NCBI RefSeq assembly: GCF_019175385.1
Contig: NC_083348.1
Span: 48,940,950-49,004,949, forward strand
Direction: 5' to 3'
DNA from: Lycium barbarum
Taxonomy: Eukaryota > Streptophyta > Magnoliopsida > Solanales > Solanaceae
Length of the DNA stretch: 64,000 nucleotides
The notes beneath the pieces are model-generated. The model was not told the origin of the DNA. It saw only the letters and a program-made list of their open reading frames with translations, and did not search any database. Positions 45,535 to 59,115 of this stretch are shown one piece after another (the first letter of the stretch is position 1; each line of letters begins with the position of its first letter). Position numbers and translations under genes: made by a program.

Positions 45535-48065
45535 TGCAACGACCCGCTTGGTTGTTATAGTCTTTTTGGCACTTTTTGACCTTTCCTCAAGCTTGTTAGC
45601 TCACTTTTGATCTGAGGGGACCACTGACACGCTTTCTGAGGTGTTTGGATTTGATTTGGGTGGCTTTTTGGGAAAATTGGGCTTTAAGTGAAAAAGAGTT
45701 GACTCAAAGTTAACTTTTGGACAAATGGACTTTTTGGAAATCTATCGATTCCAAGAGGTCCGGATGGTCATTTAGAACTTGTGTGCATGTTTGGTTCAGT
45801 TCACAATGCACTCTGGTGCATTTTGGGACTTGGGTTGGAAAGTTGATTTTTAGGTATTAGGGGTTGACTTAGTCAACGAGATCGCCATTGGGAATTTCAA
45901 GGCCATGAGTGCGTTCATAGCGTGTTTTTATGTTTGGCTGCATATCCGGTATGTGAGGAAATTCGGGTTAAGTTGTGAAAATCTTGGTATCTTCTGGTGT
46001 CTAGTGCCTGCTTTGGCGGCACCAGCACCGCGACAGCGGTACCGCTATAGCGGTCATCGTGCCGCTGAAGCGGCCCGTGCGATTTGGGCATGAACGCTAT
46101 AGCGGTCATGGGACCGCTGAAGAGGTGCCGCTGCAGCGGTCTGTTGGTCGCGGAAGCGGGTGTCAGGCAGTTAATTTCATTAAATGAAGTGTTAAAAGCC
46201 TTTAGTCCTCATTTATTACTATTCTGGAATCTGAGTTCTTGCGAGCAATTCAAGGTGATTCTTGGGGGAAAATCTTGGTGGTAAGTCCTTCTATCTTCCT
46301 TCCTATTCCACGATTTCATTATCATCTTAGGATTCCATTATCATGCTAGTTCACTAAGAATTCTATAATTAAAAGAGGGTTCAATGAGTTCTTTTTCTAG
46401 ACTTTGTAATCTTGATTTATTGGTTGGGTTAGCTTCTTTAAGCATTGAATTGATGATTAGAATCCTTTATTTCATAAATTCTTCCTAATTAGTGGCTAAT
46501 TTATGGAATTGAAAGTTAGGGTTTATACCCAAATTTGGGGGGTTTGCCTAGAATTCGAATTTGAGTAAATTATTGGTTATTCTAGCTTGATATTGATGGG
46601 AATTGATTACCTAGAGCTTTAATTTCATGGTGGAACCTTTAGATTCCTAATTTCACCCTTCTAGTTCATAAAACTCATTCCATAGGTTGGGGATTTGGGT
46701 CTTGATTAGAAATAAGGTTTGATCGATGTTCTTCTTGATTTAAATATTATTAGAATTTCATTATCTCGAGGCTTAGAGGAAAGGAAAGACTAAGGTGTGA
46801 TCATGGAGACCTTGCTATTCACCCTTCTAGTTAGGGTACGGTTCACTCTGTTGTGAGATTTCATTGAGCAGCATATATTTAGACGATTTTATAGGAGAAT
46901 GCATGCAAACCTTCGGGTATGAAGTTGGGTTGGATATTGTCTTAGGTTGGTCCCTGTTGTGTGATTGGGGTTAGCCAACCCGTTGTGTTGTGACTTATCT
47001 TGTTCTATTATTGTTGGCTTGATGTCACGTGGAGATAGTAGATATTGGAGACTATTGGTAAATCTTGATTATGATATTGTAGTATCTTACTTGTTGTCGT
47101 TTGAGACGAGGATAGTGATTCTATTATGGCTTATTGTGTAGCCTTTACATGATATTGTTAGTGTGCCCATGCGTGGTACTTTGATATTGCTTTGATTATT
47201 GACATTGAACTCATACATTGCACGCATTCTGATCCTTCATGATATACTATTGATACATTAATGATACTTAAGGAAACATTGTTATGAGCTGGGCTTTGTT
47301 GGATAAGAGTAGAGGACCGATGTTCGATATTTATCCCGGAATCCAAAATAAGTGGTAGCGATTGCCGAGGTTGTTGCCAGAATCGTGAGGTAGCGATTGC
47401 CGAGGTTGTTTCTGAAATCGTGAGGTACATGGACGTCGCGGGTTCCCCATGGGTTGTGCTGCCGAGATGTGATGTTTCATCATCGGAGTACATGTGTACG
47501 GTGCATATGCATTGTATTCAAATTCCATACATTACTGCATTGCATTGTACTATGACTTCCATTGTGATATTCTTGTGATGTACCTGTGATATACGAATTT
47601 GGATTGATATATTGAGACTTGGTACATTTGGGTTTATATTCTATAACATAGGTGATGATGTGTACTTGGTTACTGGCTTGTGTTTGAGTTATACCTTGTT
47701 GATTTACCTGTTTATCTTACTTTATTGCCTTGACATATGTTAGCTAATCTTAGTCGGGCCATGATACCTACCAATACTTGTTGTTTGTACTGACCTGCAC
47801 TTGCTGGATTCTATTATGAATGCAGAGTTTCAAGTGGGTTCGACCTCTACACCTCATGGCTGATAGCTGTTCAAGGATCTGTTTATTCAAATCTTTAGGG
47901 TGAGCAGGGGGACGTTCGCTGCCCGAAGATTCCTCTATCTATTATGTCTTTATTTCCATTCTAAGACATACTTTTGAGACTATTGATGTATTTTTATTAC
48001 CTTTAGACTTGTACTATTTAGTTAGAGGCTCTTATATGGTTAGACCAGACTCTGGGTGGATTTGA
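45535..48065 (+). mobile_element. LTR I, 3' end cut by element J
   Basis: Starts TGCAACGACCC, close to LTR E, and follows the same plan: palindrome array (46031-46163), later leader sequence, then AATACTTG...GTACT near 47783. The final part, including the terminus, is missing where LTR J begins at 48066. No gene. Confidence 0.75.
46031..46163. repeat. Array of 14-bp palindromes in LTR I
   Basis: At least five units of (A/G)CCGCTNNAGCGG(T/C): 46041-46054 (perfect, ACCGCTATAGCGGT), 46061-46074, 46093-46106, 46113-46126 and 46127-46140, with partial ones either side. Confidence 0.85.
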
Positions 48066-48508
48066 TGTCACGACCCAACCAGACGGCCATGATGGGCACC
48101 CAGAGCTAACCTACTGAGCACCTCTGAACATGCATCTCATAATCATTTCTGGGTGGACCACAAAGATAGCTCATGGGTATCATAATCTTCAAGGGCATAT
48201 GTCACGAGTTAACGGCACATCTCTAAATAATTATCAACAACCATGGCCATCGTTACAAGACAACAAGGCTGCCAAATTATGATACAACAATATGAAATGG
48301 TAAGGCTATGGGACATCTAGCTACATACATCTGTCAGCGAGCCTCTATATAGAATACAGGAGTTTATAAGGACAGGGTAGGACTCCGCCATGCCCTAGTA
48401 TATACAAAAAAAGAGTAATACCAATAAACCGCAGCTCTGAAGCAAAGGGAGCGCTCCTGAAACTCCGCTGATGAAGCTCCTAAGGATCTGACCCATCTCC
48501 CTGCTTTC

Positions 48509-48566
48509 CTGCGGGCATGAATGCAGCATCCACAAGAAAGGATGTCAGTACGAGCAATGTACTGAA
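48509..48566 (-). other. Tandem hairpin module of LTR J
   Basis: AGTAC/GTACT kept; the second stem is CATCC/GGATG, again changed on both arms. Confidence 0.55.
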
Positions 48567-48718
48567 TATGTAAGGCATGAATAACAACATAACAAGAGAT
48601 ATGGAACGTAACATGAGATAAAGAGATAACCTGTACATCTGATTGCCTCTTAAGATGGATACCATGCATGCTTAGCCTTTAAAAAACATTTTTCACACAT
48701 ATATAACATAATAGTGTT

Positions 48719-48810
48719 GCGGAACATACAACCCGATCCATAAATATATTATGCTGCGGAACGTGCAGCCCGATCCATAAATATACTATGTTACAGAACG
48801 AATAGCCCGA
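48719..48810. repeat. Three-copy tandem repeat in LTR J
   Basis: About 45-bp units, each with GCCCGATCCATAA or ACCCGATCCATAA followed by ATATACTATG-type text. Confidence 0.65.
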
Positions 48811-50438
48811 TCCATAACCATATATCCCGCATCCGGGACGTTATCATAGTGTACCAACTGATTATGAGGTTATGCGTATATAACGCCTCGCCCTTTTCCC
48901 ATATCCCATATATACATATATAATATAAATAGCATGCATGAGAGCCCAAATATAAGCTACTACTTTATCGGAGTGACGTAAGGTCGGTAACCTTCGATTT
49001 ATTTTATGGAACAATCATCATCTCTATAACTCACCTTGAAAGAACAATTATCATAAGGTGAGATCAAGAACAATGAATAAAATCAAGAAAATCATGAAAT
49101 AAACTCAATAATCTCATAATAGCATCAAAACCATAAGATTTGGAATCTCCAGAAATAGGATCATCATCATCATAGAAAACATCTATCTTTAGCATCATAA
49201 GAAATTTGAGAGTGATGAACCATAAACTTCTAGCTTTTTAGGAATAAGGTTATTATGGAAGTCATGTATGGGTTCATAAGAAAATAATCATGCCTTTAGA
49301 AAGAAAGGGACTAACTTTAACATACCTTTTTGGTCTTCTTAACTACTTGACGCTTATACTCCCAAGCTTGTAAATCTACATTCAAAAGATTTCATACTAT
49401 AGTTAGACTTATCATCATATGCTTGTCTTAAGCCTTCAAATTAAATCCTTTTAGAATCTGCTGAAATTCGGCTAGCATCTCCCCTGTTTATATCCCTAGC
49501 CCGAAATCACAATACCAACAACCAACAACAAAAACAACAACACTAGCATCAACAACATCATCCTCAGTACCAATATACTCCATAAAACATCCCACACGAT
49601 GTTTACCTAATTTCTCAATCAACTAATTCATTATACGACTATTTAATAGCTCTATCTTCGTAAGTAACCCTAAATCAATATCAATAAGGAGAGATTCATA
49701 CCTTGTTCTCACTAGCATCGCAATATCTTCAATATTCACCTTGAATCAAAGCCAATATCCACAGCAATACGATACTATAATCACAACTATCCGAACCTAA
49801 ATCCCGAGATTTCAATTGATTTGAGCTATAATTTTATGGGTGGAAGTTGGGAGAATGTTCCAGTGGGTTAGGGAGAGGTTTGAGGAGTGGATGAGTGGGA
49901 ATAAGGAGTAAATCCCCTTTTTATCTCGTTTTAGAGTTGGTTTGCACCGACTTAAAATTTGACTCTGCGCGTTCGCTCAACCTTGGGGTAGATTCACCTA
50001 GAGTTGCTCAGTGGGAGTGGCGCGCTCGCGCAGGGTTAATCTCTGCTCTAGCAATCCATCTTGAAATGCTCATAATGTTTGATTCTGATGTCGAATTGAC
50101 GCGCGGTTTGTTGAGTTGGAAACTAGACTTCCTAAACTTCAATTTAAGCATTTTTTTTCACTTCAAAACTCCTAACATACTATGAGGTATTCCTTTCTCA
50201 AATTAGACCAAAATTATCGTACGAAACCTTTCCTGTCCTTTCTCCAAAGTTCCAACAAATTTAATTTCCTTAATCACTTGTTCTCCAATCCTTCCGTAAC
50301 TTATTACATGAACTTAAACCCTCATAACCATAAGATAGGCATATAAAATCTCATATATCCTAGAAAATAGTTCCAGTATCTACAATTGAACAACTAACAC
50401 CTAACGAATTTCAACGTAAAAAACTATGAGGTGTAACA

Positions 50439-50450
50439 TTCCTCCCCCTT
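50439..50450 (-). promoter_or_regulatory. Polypurine tract of element J
   Basis: Minus AAGGGGGAGGAA next to the 3' LTR; the inverted repeat ATTCGTCCTCGAAT lies at 50457-50470. Confidence 0.85.
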
Positions 50451-50576
50451 AGAAACATTCGTCCTCGAATGTTAAACTCTTAGGAATTCTACGAAAATTT
50501 CGCCAGAGTTTCCCCTGTAGTTGTACCTCTACCCTCTTGTCACAACAACCCAAAATATATTGTGCCTCACAGGGCT

Positions 50577-50602
50577 ACAACAACAACAACAACAACAACA
50601 AT
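50577..50602. repeat. (CAA)n in the 3' untranslated part of element J
   Basis: Eight or more CAA units between pol and polypurine tract. A shorter run is at the same place in element D (23890). Confidence 0.85.
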
Positions 50603-50659
50603 AACGACCCCACACGACCAAGAAACAATAAAAGGAAAGCATTACACACCTGAAAACAA

Positions 50660-53600
50660 TGATGTCTCTGTCTAAAATTCTTCTGGGAGTGGAAACAAAT
50701 GTGGGTATCTGGACTTCATATTTTCCTCAGCTTCCCAAGTCATTTCTTCCCTATTATTGTTTCTTCATAGAACTTTAACTGAGGCTACATCTTTAATTCT
50801 CAGCCTCCGAACCTGTCTATCCAGGATTGCAATGGGAACTTCTTCCTATGATAATTGCTAAGTGATTTGGACATCATTCACAAGTACAACTCCAGAAGGA
50901 TCTCCAACACATTTGCAAATCATGAATACATGAAAGACTGGATAAACTGTCTCCAATTCTGAGGGTAGATCTAACTCATAGGCTACTTGGACCACTTTGC
51001 GTACAATCTTGTAGGGTCCAATGTATCGAGGGCTAAGCTTACCCTTCTTACCAAATCTCATAACGCCTTTCATCGGATACACCTTCAGGATTACCCAGTC
51101 GTTAACTTGGAACTCCAAGTCTCGTTAGAGATTGTCCACATAAGACTTCTGTCGACTTTGGGTTGTTAATAATCGATCCTGAATAAGCTTAACTTTCTTC
51201 ACCGCTTGCTAGATTAAATCTAGTCCTACTAATTTCGACTCTCCCACTTCAAACCATCCAATCGGTGATCGACACTTTCGCCCATATAAAGCTTCATACG
51301 GGGCCATCTGAATACTGGAGTGGTAACTGTTGTTGTACGCGAACTCAATAAGCGGCAAATGATCATCCCAATTTCATCCAAAATCTAGCACACATGCTCT
51401 TAACATATCTTCAAGGGTCTGAATAGTGTGCTCAGCTTGTCCGTCGATCAGTGGATAAAATGTTATGCTAAGATACACCTGAGTCCCCAAACCTTCTTGA
51501 AAAGATTTCCCGAAATTAGTTTTAAACTATACTCCTCTATCAAAAATAATAGATAATGGGACACCATGGAGTCGTACTATCTCTTCGATATAAAGCTTTA
51601 CATAATCTGCGGCTGAGTATGTAGTTCTGAAAAGCAGAAAATGAGCCGATCTTGTGAGTCTATCCACAATAACCCATATAGAATCATACTTACGCCGAGA
51701 ACGAGGCAAACCTGTAATGAAATCCATATTAACTACTTCCCATTTCCAAGTCGGAATTGCAGTAATCCCCCAGGCTTCTGATGCTCGATTTTCACCTGCT
51801 GGCAATTGGGACATTGAGCCACGAACTCTGTTATATCTTTTTTTTATTCCATCTCACCAATAAATTGACTTTAGATCAAGATACATTTTTATTGCTCCTG
51901 GATGAATAGAATAACGGGAATGATGAGCTTCTCCCAAAATCTGTTGACGTAACCCTACAACATCAGGAACACATAATCTGCCTTGATACCTGAGAACTCC
52001 ATCAGCAGGAACCTTAAATGGTGACTTCTTTTTCTGAGGAAATGTATCTCTGTAATGAATTAACATGGGGTCCTCATATTGGCGCTTTTTCACCTTAACT
52101 GCTAATGATGAAACAGCTGAGTTCTGACTAGTAACTTCTATATTGCCTGAGTCCATCAAGCGAACTCCCAGGCCGACTAACTGTTGAAGCTCACGAGTTA
52201 ACTTCCTCTTCTCCGGCTGAACACCATATAAGCTGCCTATGAATTTTCGGCTAAGAGCATCAGCTACTACATTTGCCTTTCCCGGATGATATAAGTTACT
52301 CACATCATAATCTTTCAATAGCTCTAACCACCGCCTTTGCCGCAAGTTCAATTCCTTCTATTTGAAAATATATTGGAGACACTTGTGGTCTGTACCACAA
52401 GAACACCATATAAATAATGTCTTCACATCTTTAATGCATGAACAACCACAGCTAACTCTAGGTCATGAGTAGGGTAGTTTTTCTCGTGTCTCTGTAATTG
52501 CCTTGAAGCATAAGCAATAACTTTTCCATGCTGCATCAACACACAACCTAGCCCAACACCTGAAGCATCACAATAGATAACATAGCCCTCCAATCCTTTG
52601 GGAAGTGTCAGGACTGGGGACGAAGTCAATCTATACTTCAGCTCCTGAAAACTGCGCTCACACACGTCCGTCCACTGAAATTTAGCCAATTTCTGAGTCA
52701 GCTTTGTCAGTGGTGCCAAAATAGAAGAAAATCCTTCTACAAATCTCCTGTAGTAACCGGCCAACCCAGAAAGCTACGAACTTCAGTAGGTGTTGTAGGC
52801 CTTGGCCATGTCTTCACGGCTTCAATCTTCTGGTTATCCACCCGAATACCATCAGCTGAAATAATATGCCCCAGAAAAGTTACAGAATTTAACCAGAACT
52901 CACATTTTGAAAATTTAGCATATAACTCCCGGGTCTGAAGAACTTTAAGGACAGTACGTAAATGATCTGCATGCTCTGCCTTAGTTCGAGAATACACCAG
53001 GATGTCATCGATAAACACAATCACAAATAGATCTAAGAAAGGTCTAAACACATTATTCATCAAATTCAGGAATACCACCGGTGCATTAGTCAACCCAAAC
53101 GACATTACCCGCAACTCGTAATGACCATATCTAGTTCTGAAGGCTGTCTTTGGAATGTCCTCCTCTCTGACTTTCACCTGATGATACCCCGATCTTAAAT
53201 CTATCTTTGAGAACCATTTGGCACCATGCAACTGATCAAATAAATCATCAATTCTTGGAAGTGGGTATTTATTCTTTATCGCCACCTTGTTCAACTGCCT
53301 GTAGTCAATACACATCCGCAAGGAACCATCTTTCTTTCTTACTAACAACACAGATGCTCCCCACGACGATGAACTAGGCCTAATAAAGCCTTTTTCTAAC
53401 AAACCTTTTAATTGCTCCTTTAATTCCTTAATTCTGCAGCCATCCTATAAGGAGGAATAGATATGGGTTTAGTATCCGGTAACACATCAAGGGTAAACTA
53501 AATCTCCCATTCTGGTGGAAGACCTGGAAGCTCGTCCGGAAAAATATCTGAAAACTCATTCACTACTAGGACAGATTGAAGAGTTGGAAATTTTGCTTCT

Positions 53601-54510
53601 GTGTCTTTAACCCGGACTAAATGATATATACAACCCTTAGAAATCATCTTCCTTGCTTTGAAATAGGAAATAAACCTACCTCTCGGAGATGCTGTATTAC
53701 CTTTCCATTCTAAAACTGGTTCTCCCAAAAACTGGAAACGAACTATTTTTGCTCTACAGTCAAGATTGGCGTAACATGAGGGCAGCCAATCCATACCCAT
53801 AATAACATCAAAATCTAACATTTTCAACTTCTGTAAATCAGCCATAGTATGACGGTCACAGATTACAACCACATAATTCCTATATACCCGTCTAGCTACC
53901 ACTGGGTCACCTACAGGTGTAGACACCTCAAAAGGATTGATTGGCTCAGGTTTCACCCCGATATGATCAACAATATACGGAGTAATATATGATAAAGTAG
54001 ATCCCGGATCAATCATTGCATAGACATCATGAGAGGATACTAATAATATACGTGTGACAACATCGGGGGAAGACTCAAGATCCCATCGTCCAGCTAGTGC
54101 ATAGATGCGGTTTTGAGGAAAACTTGAACTAGATGTTCCCCCTCGGCCTCTACCACGACCTGCTGGCACATGCGAACCTTGCCCCACACAGCGTACCGAT
54201 GATGAACAACCAGCTGCGGATCCCGTGGGCTGAACCTTATCTTTTCCATTCCTCAATGGATAATCACGCATCCTATGACCAATCCGACCACAGGTATAAC
54301 AAGCGCCTGAGCCTAGGCGTCACTGTCCCTAATGTGGCCTACCACATTTATTGCACCGCAGTAAGGGTGGTGTCATCTGACTGGAATCGCCTCTATACTG
54401 GGAACTCGAAACTCTGGAGCTCTGACCTGGTCTGGAGTAAATGGGACGATCAAATCTTTTACATGCAAATCGAGGAGGTGCACTAGCCACTGAATGGCCA
54501 GAGTGCCTAG
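50660..54510 (-). pseudogene. Decayed Gag-Pol polyprotein of element J
   Basis: Minus-strand pieces in full order. The gag knuckle region (about 54260-54500) is damaged. Protease 53498-54271 keeps [11 protein letters not shown] 52737-53402 keeps [10 protein letters not shown]. RNase H spans 52160-52764. The integrase zinc region is 51790-51990. The integrase core 51527-51814 has MDFITGLP and the second Asp in FDRG, then stops. The C-terminal part 50858-51118 has IGPYKI. The chromodomain-like end is about 50660-50860. Several stops and frameshifts separate them, many of them single-base. The 5' half of gag, PBS and 5' LTR are missing at the junction with element K near 54515. Not functional as read. 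Confidence 0.92.
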
Positions 54511-54514
54511 AATG

Positions 54515-57188
54515 CAGTTGCCTCTACGAATGTGCATCGATTACAGACAGCTGAACGAAGTGACGATAAAGAACAAATAGCCTCTCCCAAGGATTGATGA
54601 TCTATTTGATCAATTGCAAGGTGCCAAGTGGTTCTAAAAAATAGACTTGATGTCAGGCTATCATCAAGTGAGGGTTAGAGAAGCAAACATTCCCAACACA
54701 ACCTTCAGAACAAGATATGGCCATTATGAATTCCGGGTGATGTCGTTTGGGTTAACTAATGCTCCGACAGTGTTTATGGATTTGATGAATAATGTATTCA
54801 GGCCTCTCTTGGATCTATTTGTAATAGTATTCATTGATGATATTCTAGTATACTCTCGTACAGACTCAGAACATGTCGATCACTTACGAATTGTTCTTGG
54901 GATTCTTCGAGCCCGAAAATTGTATGCAAAATTTTCATAGTGCGAGTTTTGGCTAAATTCCGTAACATTTCTAGGCCATGTTATTTCAAATGATGGTATT
55001 CGAGTCGACACTAAGAAAATTGAAGCTGTGAAGACTTGGCCAAGGCCTACGACGCCTACAGAAGTTCGCAGTTTTCTGGGATTGGCAGGTTATTATAGAA
55101 TATTCGTAGAGGTCTTCTCATCTATTTCAGCCCCATTGACGAAGCTAACCCAGAAGTCAGCTAAATTTCAATGGAATGATGCTTGTGAGCGCAGTTTCCA
55201 AGAGTTGAAGGATAGGTTAACCTCAGTTCCAGTCTTAACACTTCCAGAAGGGCCAGATGGCTATGTTGTGTACTGTGATGCTTCCGGTATTGGGCTAGGA
55301 TGTGTATTGATGCAGCATGGTAGAGTTATTGCTTATGCTTCGAGACAGCTACAGAAACATTAAATGAACTATCCAACTCATGATCTCGAATTGGTTGCAG
55401 TCATTCATGCGTTAAAAATGTGGAGACATTATTTGTATGGTATGCATGTTGATATCTATACAGATCACAAAAGTCTTCAATACATTTTCAAGCAGAAGAA
55501 GTTAAATCTGCGGCAGAGGCGGTGTTAGAATTGGTGAAAGACTATGATGTGAGTATTTTATACCACCACGGAAAAGCCAATGTAGTAGCTGATGCGCTTA
55601 GCCGCCGATCCATGGGTAGCCTATGTGAAGTTCCACCGGAAAAGAGAGAGATGATTCATGAGCTCCACCAATTAGCTAATCTTGGAGTACGTGTAATTTG
55701 ACTCGGGTCTTGCAGGGATTGGTATTAATGATCCCACAGTTTCTTCTCTGAATATGGAAGTGAAAGAGCGACAATATGAAGATCTTTAGTTGAGCCATTA
55801 TAGAGATGTATCCTAGAAGAAGGAGAAGTCCCAATTTGAAACTTCTATGAATGGAATTCTTAGACACCGAGACAGGATATGTGTGCCGAACGTTGCAGAA
55901 TTACGTCGCTGAATTCTAGAAGAAGCCCATTATTCTCGGTATTCTATCCACCTAGGTGCAACAAAGATGTATCACAATCTCAAGTTGATATATTGGTGGG
56001 ACGGCATGAAGAGAGACATAGCAGAATTTGTAGCCCAATGTCCAAATTGCAAACAAGTAAAGATCGAACATCAAAAGCCAGGAGGATTATTGCAAGCAAT
56101 GGAAATCCCTACTTAGAAATGGGAAGTGATCAATATGGATTTTATTGTGGGGTTACCCCGTTCCCGAGGAAAGTATGATTCCATATGGATGATCGTGGAC
56201 AGACTCATGAAATTAGCCCATTTTCTTCCGGTTAGGACTACCTACTCAGCAGAAGATTATGCAAGGTTGTATCTCAAGAAAATTGTGCGACTCCATGGTA
56301 TTCCAATATCTATTATTACAGATAGAGGAGCACAGTTTACAGCCAAGTTCTGGAAGTCCTTTCAAGAAGGTCTAGGTACTCAAGTGAAGCTTAGCACGAC
56401 ATTTCATCCGCAGACTGATGGACAAGCCGAACGTACTATTCAGACCTTGGAAGATATGCTAAGAGCATGTGTATTATATTTCGGTGGTGGTTGGGATGAC
56501 CATCTACCTCTGATTGAGTTTGCATATAACAATAGCTACCATTCCAGTATTCAGATGGCTCTGTATGAAGCTCTATATGGAAGGTAATGCAAGTCCCCAA
56601 TCGGGTGGTTTGAAATAGGAGAGGTACAACTAATAGGCCCTGAATTGGTTCAGCAAGCGGTAGAAAAATTCAAGGTGCTCCGAGATCGATTGTTGACAGC
56701 CCAACGTCGCCAAAAGTCTTATGCGGACAATCGACGATGAGACCTGGAATTTCAGGTTAATGATTGGGTATTTTTGAAAGTATCGTCAATGAAAGGGGTG
56801 ATGAGATATGGCAATAAAGGGAAGCTATAAGATTATCCATAAGGTGGGTCATGTAGCCTACGAGTTGGACTTACCTTCAAAGCTTGAATCAGTCCACCCA
56901 ATCTTTCATGTCTCGATGCTCCGCAAGTGCGTTGGAGATCCCACAAAAATTGTTCCAATTGATGATGTTCAAGTGACAGAAAAGCTAACCTATGAAGAAG
57001 TGCCCATTGCTATATTAGACAGACAAGTACGGAGACTTCGAAATAAGGAAGTAGCTTCAGTCAAAGTGTTGTGGCGAAACAACAACCGAGAAGAAATTAC
57101 TTGGGAATCCGAAGAGAGTATGAAGTTCAAGTACCCACACTTATTCCAACCCCCAGGAGAGATTCAAGATGAAACACCAACATTATGA
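54515..57188 (+). pseudogene. Decayed Pol of element K, 5'-truncated within RT
   Basis: Plus strand, beginning in the RT at the [10 protein letters not shown] box, so gag, protease and the RT start are absent. RT 54515-55000 has FIDDILVYS. The RT/RNase H link and RNase H run 55028-55600. Integrase zinc region is at 55910-56060. Integrase core 56126-56587 keeps MDF, ITDRG and the Glu of GQAER. The C-terminal part follows, then the chromodomain-like end about 56990-57150. About a dozen in-frame stops are seen (e.g. 54578, 54938, 56115, 56585); several fit C-to-T or G-to-A change, as expected from methylated C. Very similar to D and J. Not functional. Confidence 0.92.
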
Positions 57189-57353
57189 GGTATGTATGCT
57201 TACTTTTCATGCTTTTGGTCGTGTGGGGCCAATTTATAGTTCTATTGTGTTGTGGCCCTATGGGGAACTATTATTGTGGGTTGTTGTGACAGGATGGTAG
57301 CGCCATATTACAGGGCAAACTCTGGCCAAATTTTTGTAGAATTCCCAAGTGTT

Positions 57354-57391
57354 AAACATTCGAGGACGAATGTTCCAAAAGGGGGGAAGAA
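57354..57391 (+). promoter_or_regulatory. Pre-PPT inverted repeat and polypurine tract of element K
   Basis: ACATTCGAGGACGAATGT (57356-57373) has 7-bp complementary arms; AAAAGGGGGGAAGAA follows and abuts the LTR. Confidence 0.85.
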
Positions 57392-57939
57392 TGTTACACC
57401 TTGAAAATTTCATGTCATCACATAGTGAATGAACCAACGCGAGCTTAAGGATAATAGGAAGTTCTTAAGATTATAAGACGGATAACTAGTGGTTTTAGAA
57501 TGCATACGTTAAGATCTTCAAGTTATGTGAATTGATGAGATAAGAATTGATAAGGAAAGGTGGAGTATAAGTGAGGTTCAGGAAAGGTTCCGTAAAATTT
57601 TGTGTTAAGGATTGTTTGGTAAGGCTTTGAGGATGAGTATAGGGATGTTTTGATCATTAATGAAGATATATATGAGTAGTACATGGAAAGTTGAGCAAGT
57701 CCTAAGAAGGAACCATAAGCCAAATATGGGCATAAGCCATCCAAAAGGACGATTTAAGGAAACATTTTCGGATGATCTGACATTGGAGGGGCGAAAAAGC
57801 CATTATAAGTTTATAATTTGGAAAAACACAAAGAATAAAGTTGTAGATAATTGAAAGAGCTTTCCAACCATAGGTCATGGGCCCTTACACGATATCGTGA
57901 CTAAGAGTTATATGACCTTTTTACTGAACGAAACGACGC

Positions 57940-58115
57940 GGACAACTTCTTCCACGACCATGTTTCACGACCCGTGAAACTTTCCACGAACCGTATACTG
58001 GTCTGTAGAATACCCAGCAGAGAATATGACTAGCCAGTGGTGAACCACGACTAGAACCACGAACCATATAATATTCCACGGACCGTGAAAGTGTCCGTGG
58101 AAGTCCCGACGAGCT
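57940..58115. repeat. CCACG/CGTGG palindrome cluster in LTR K
   Basis: Motifs such as TTCACGACCCGTGAA, CCACGGACCGTGAA and CCACGAACCGTA in both orientations, in the place of the TACGGNCCGTA cluster of B, D and F. Confidence 0.65.
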
Positions 58116-59115
58116 GAACAAGTTCTGATTTTATATATGTGATCCCACTTCATTTATTTCATTCTCATACACTTCTTCATCTCTCAAGACCTCTAGAAGG
58201 TTCCACGAACATCATATACAAGAAACCAAAGGAAATCCATTATCAAATACATCAAACCAACAAGAATCAAGAGTGTGAAACCCATTAAAGTCATCTAAGC
58301 CAAGAAATTTCAAAAGAAGTGAGTTAGGGTTTTTGGTGCAAGAAGATTATTGCTACTCAAGGCTTGTTCCTACAATATATAAGGTAAGTTTTATGATATT
58401 CTCATGATATTTAAGATATTGAGAAGTTGAAACACTTGAATTGTTGAAGAATATAGAAAATGGGTCATAAATGTGGGAATAGTGCTATTGTTGAGTAGTA
58501 ATTTGGAATGAAGCATAAATATGGACATGTTGTGATTGTAAGTAGATTATGAATGAAATTTATAACATGGAATGAGCATTATACGTGAAAGAACATAATA
58601 GTGAATTATGACCATGATTATGGGGAAATTGAAGTGAAATTTGAAATGTGAATAATATATATGGATGACGAATGTTGTCTATTATGTTGTGAACGTTGTT
58701 ATGAATGTTTGGGAGTTGATATAGAAAATGGGAAAAAGTTGCATAAACAAAGTAAATGCTGCCCAAATTCTTCTAGAAATAGTAGGCACGTTTAAGTAAT
58801 CGATAGGCGAACGTTCATGCGACTTCTCTTGAAGGTAGAAACGTGGGCATCGAAGGAGAACAAGCAAGTGATATATTAGTTAAAAGAAAAAGGTATGTGA
58901 GGCTAGTCCTTTCTTTCTATGGCATGAATCCTATGGTATGATTTTCCTTCTTCTCTATGAATTCTCTATATCCGGGAAAGCCAAGGGTCTATGATCATGA
59001 ATAGCCAAAAGAGATAAGAGATGTGCTATGAGTTCGATAATGATGATGATGAGTTAAGTATAAAGATTCTAGAGTTCATGATACGATATTCCTATAATGC
59101 CAATGATATCGTACG

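Larger units (their letters stand above)
48066..50438 (-). mobile_element. LTR J (3' LTR of element J), 2373 bp
   Basis: On the minus strand it starts TGTTACACCTC at 50438 and ends GGGTCGTGACA at 48066. Contains the hairpin module (48509-48566), a three-copy repeat (48719-48810), CAGCTGATCAG-like text near 48860, GCTAGCATCTCCCC near 49470 and CG-rich palindromes (49966-50105). No gene. Confidence 0.9.

Noticed and set aside
45905..46284. Short frames over the palindromic array
   Set aside because: Chance frames created by the GC-rich repeats.
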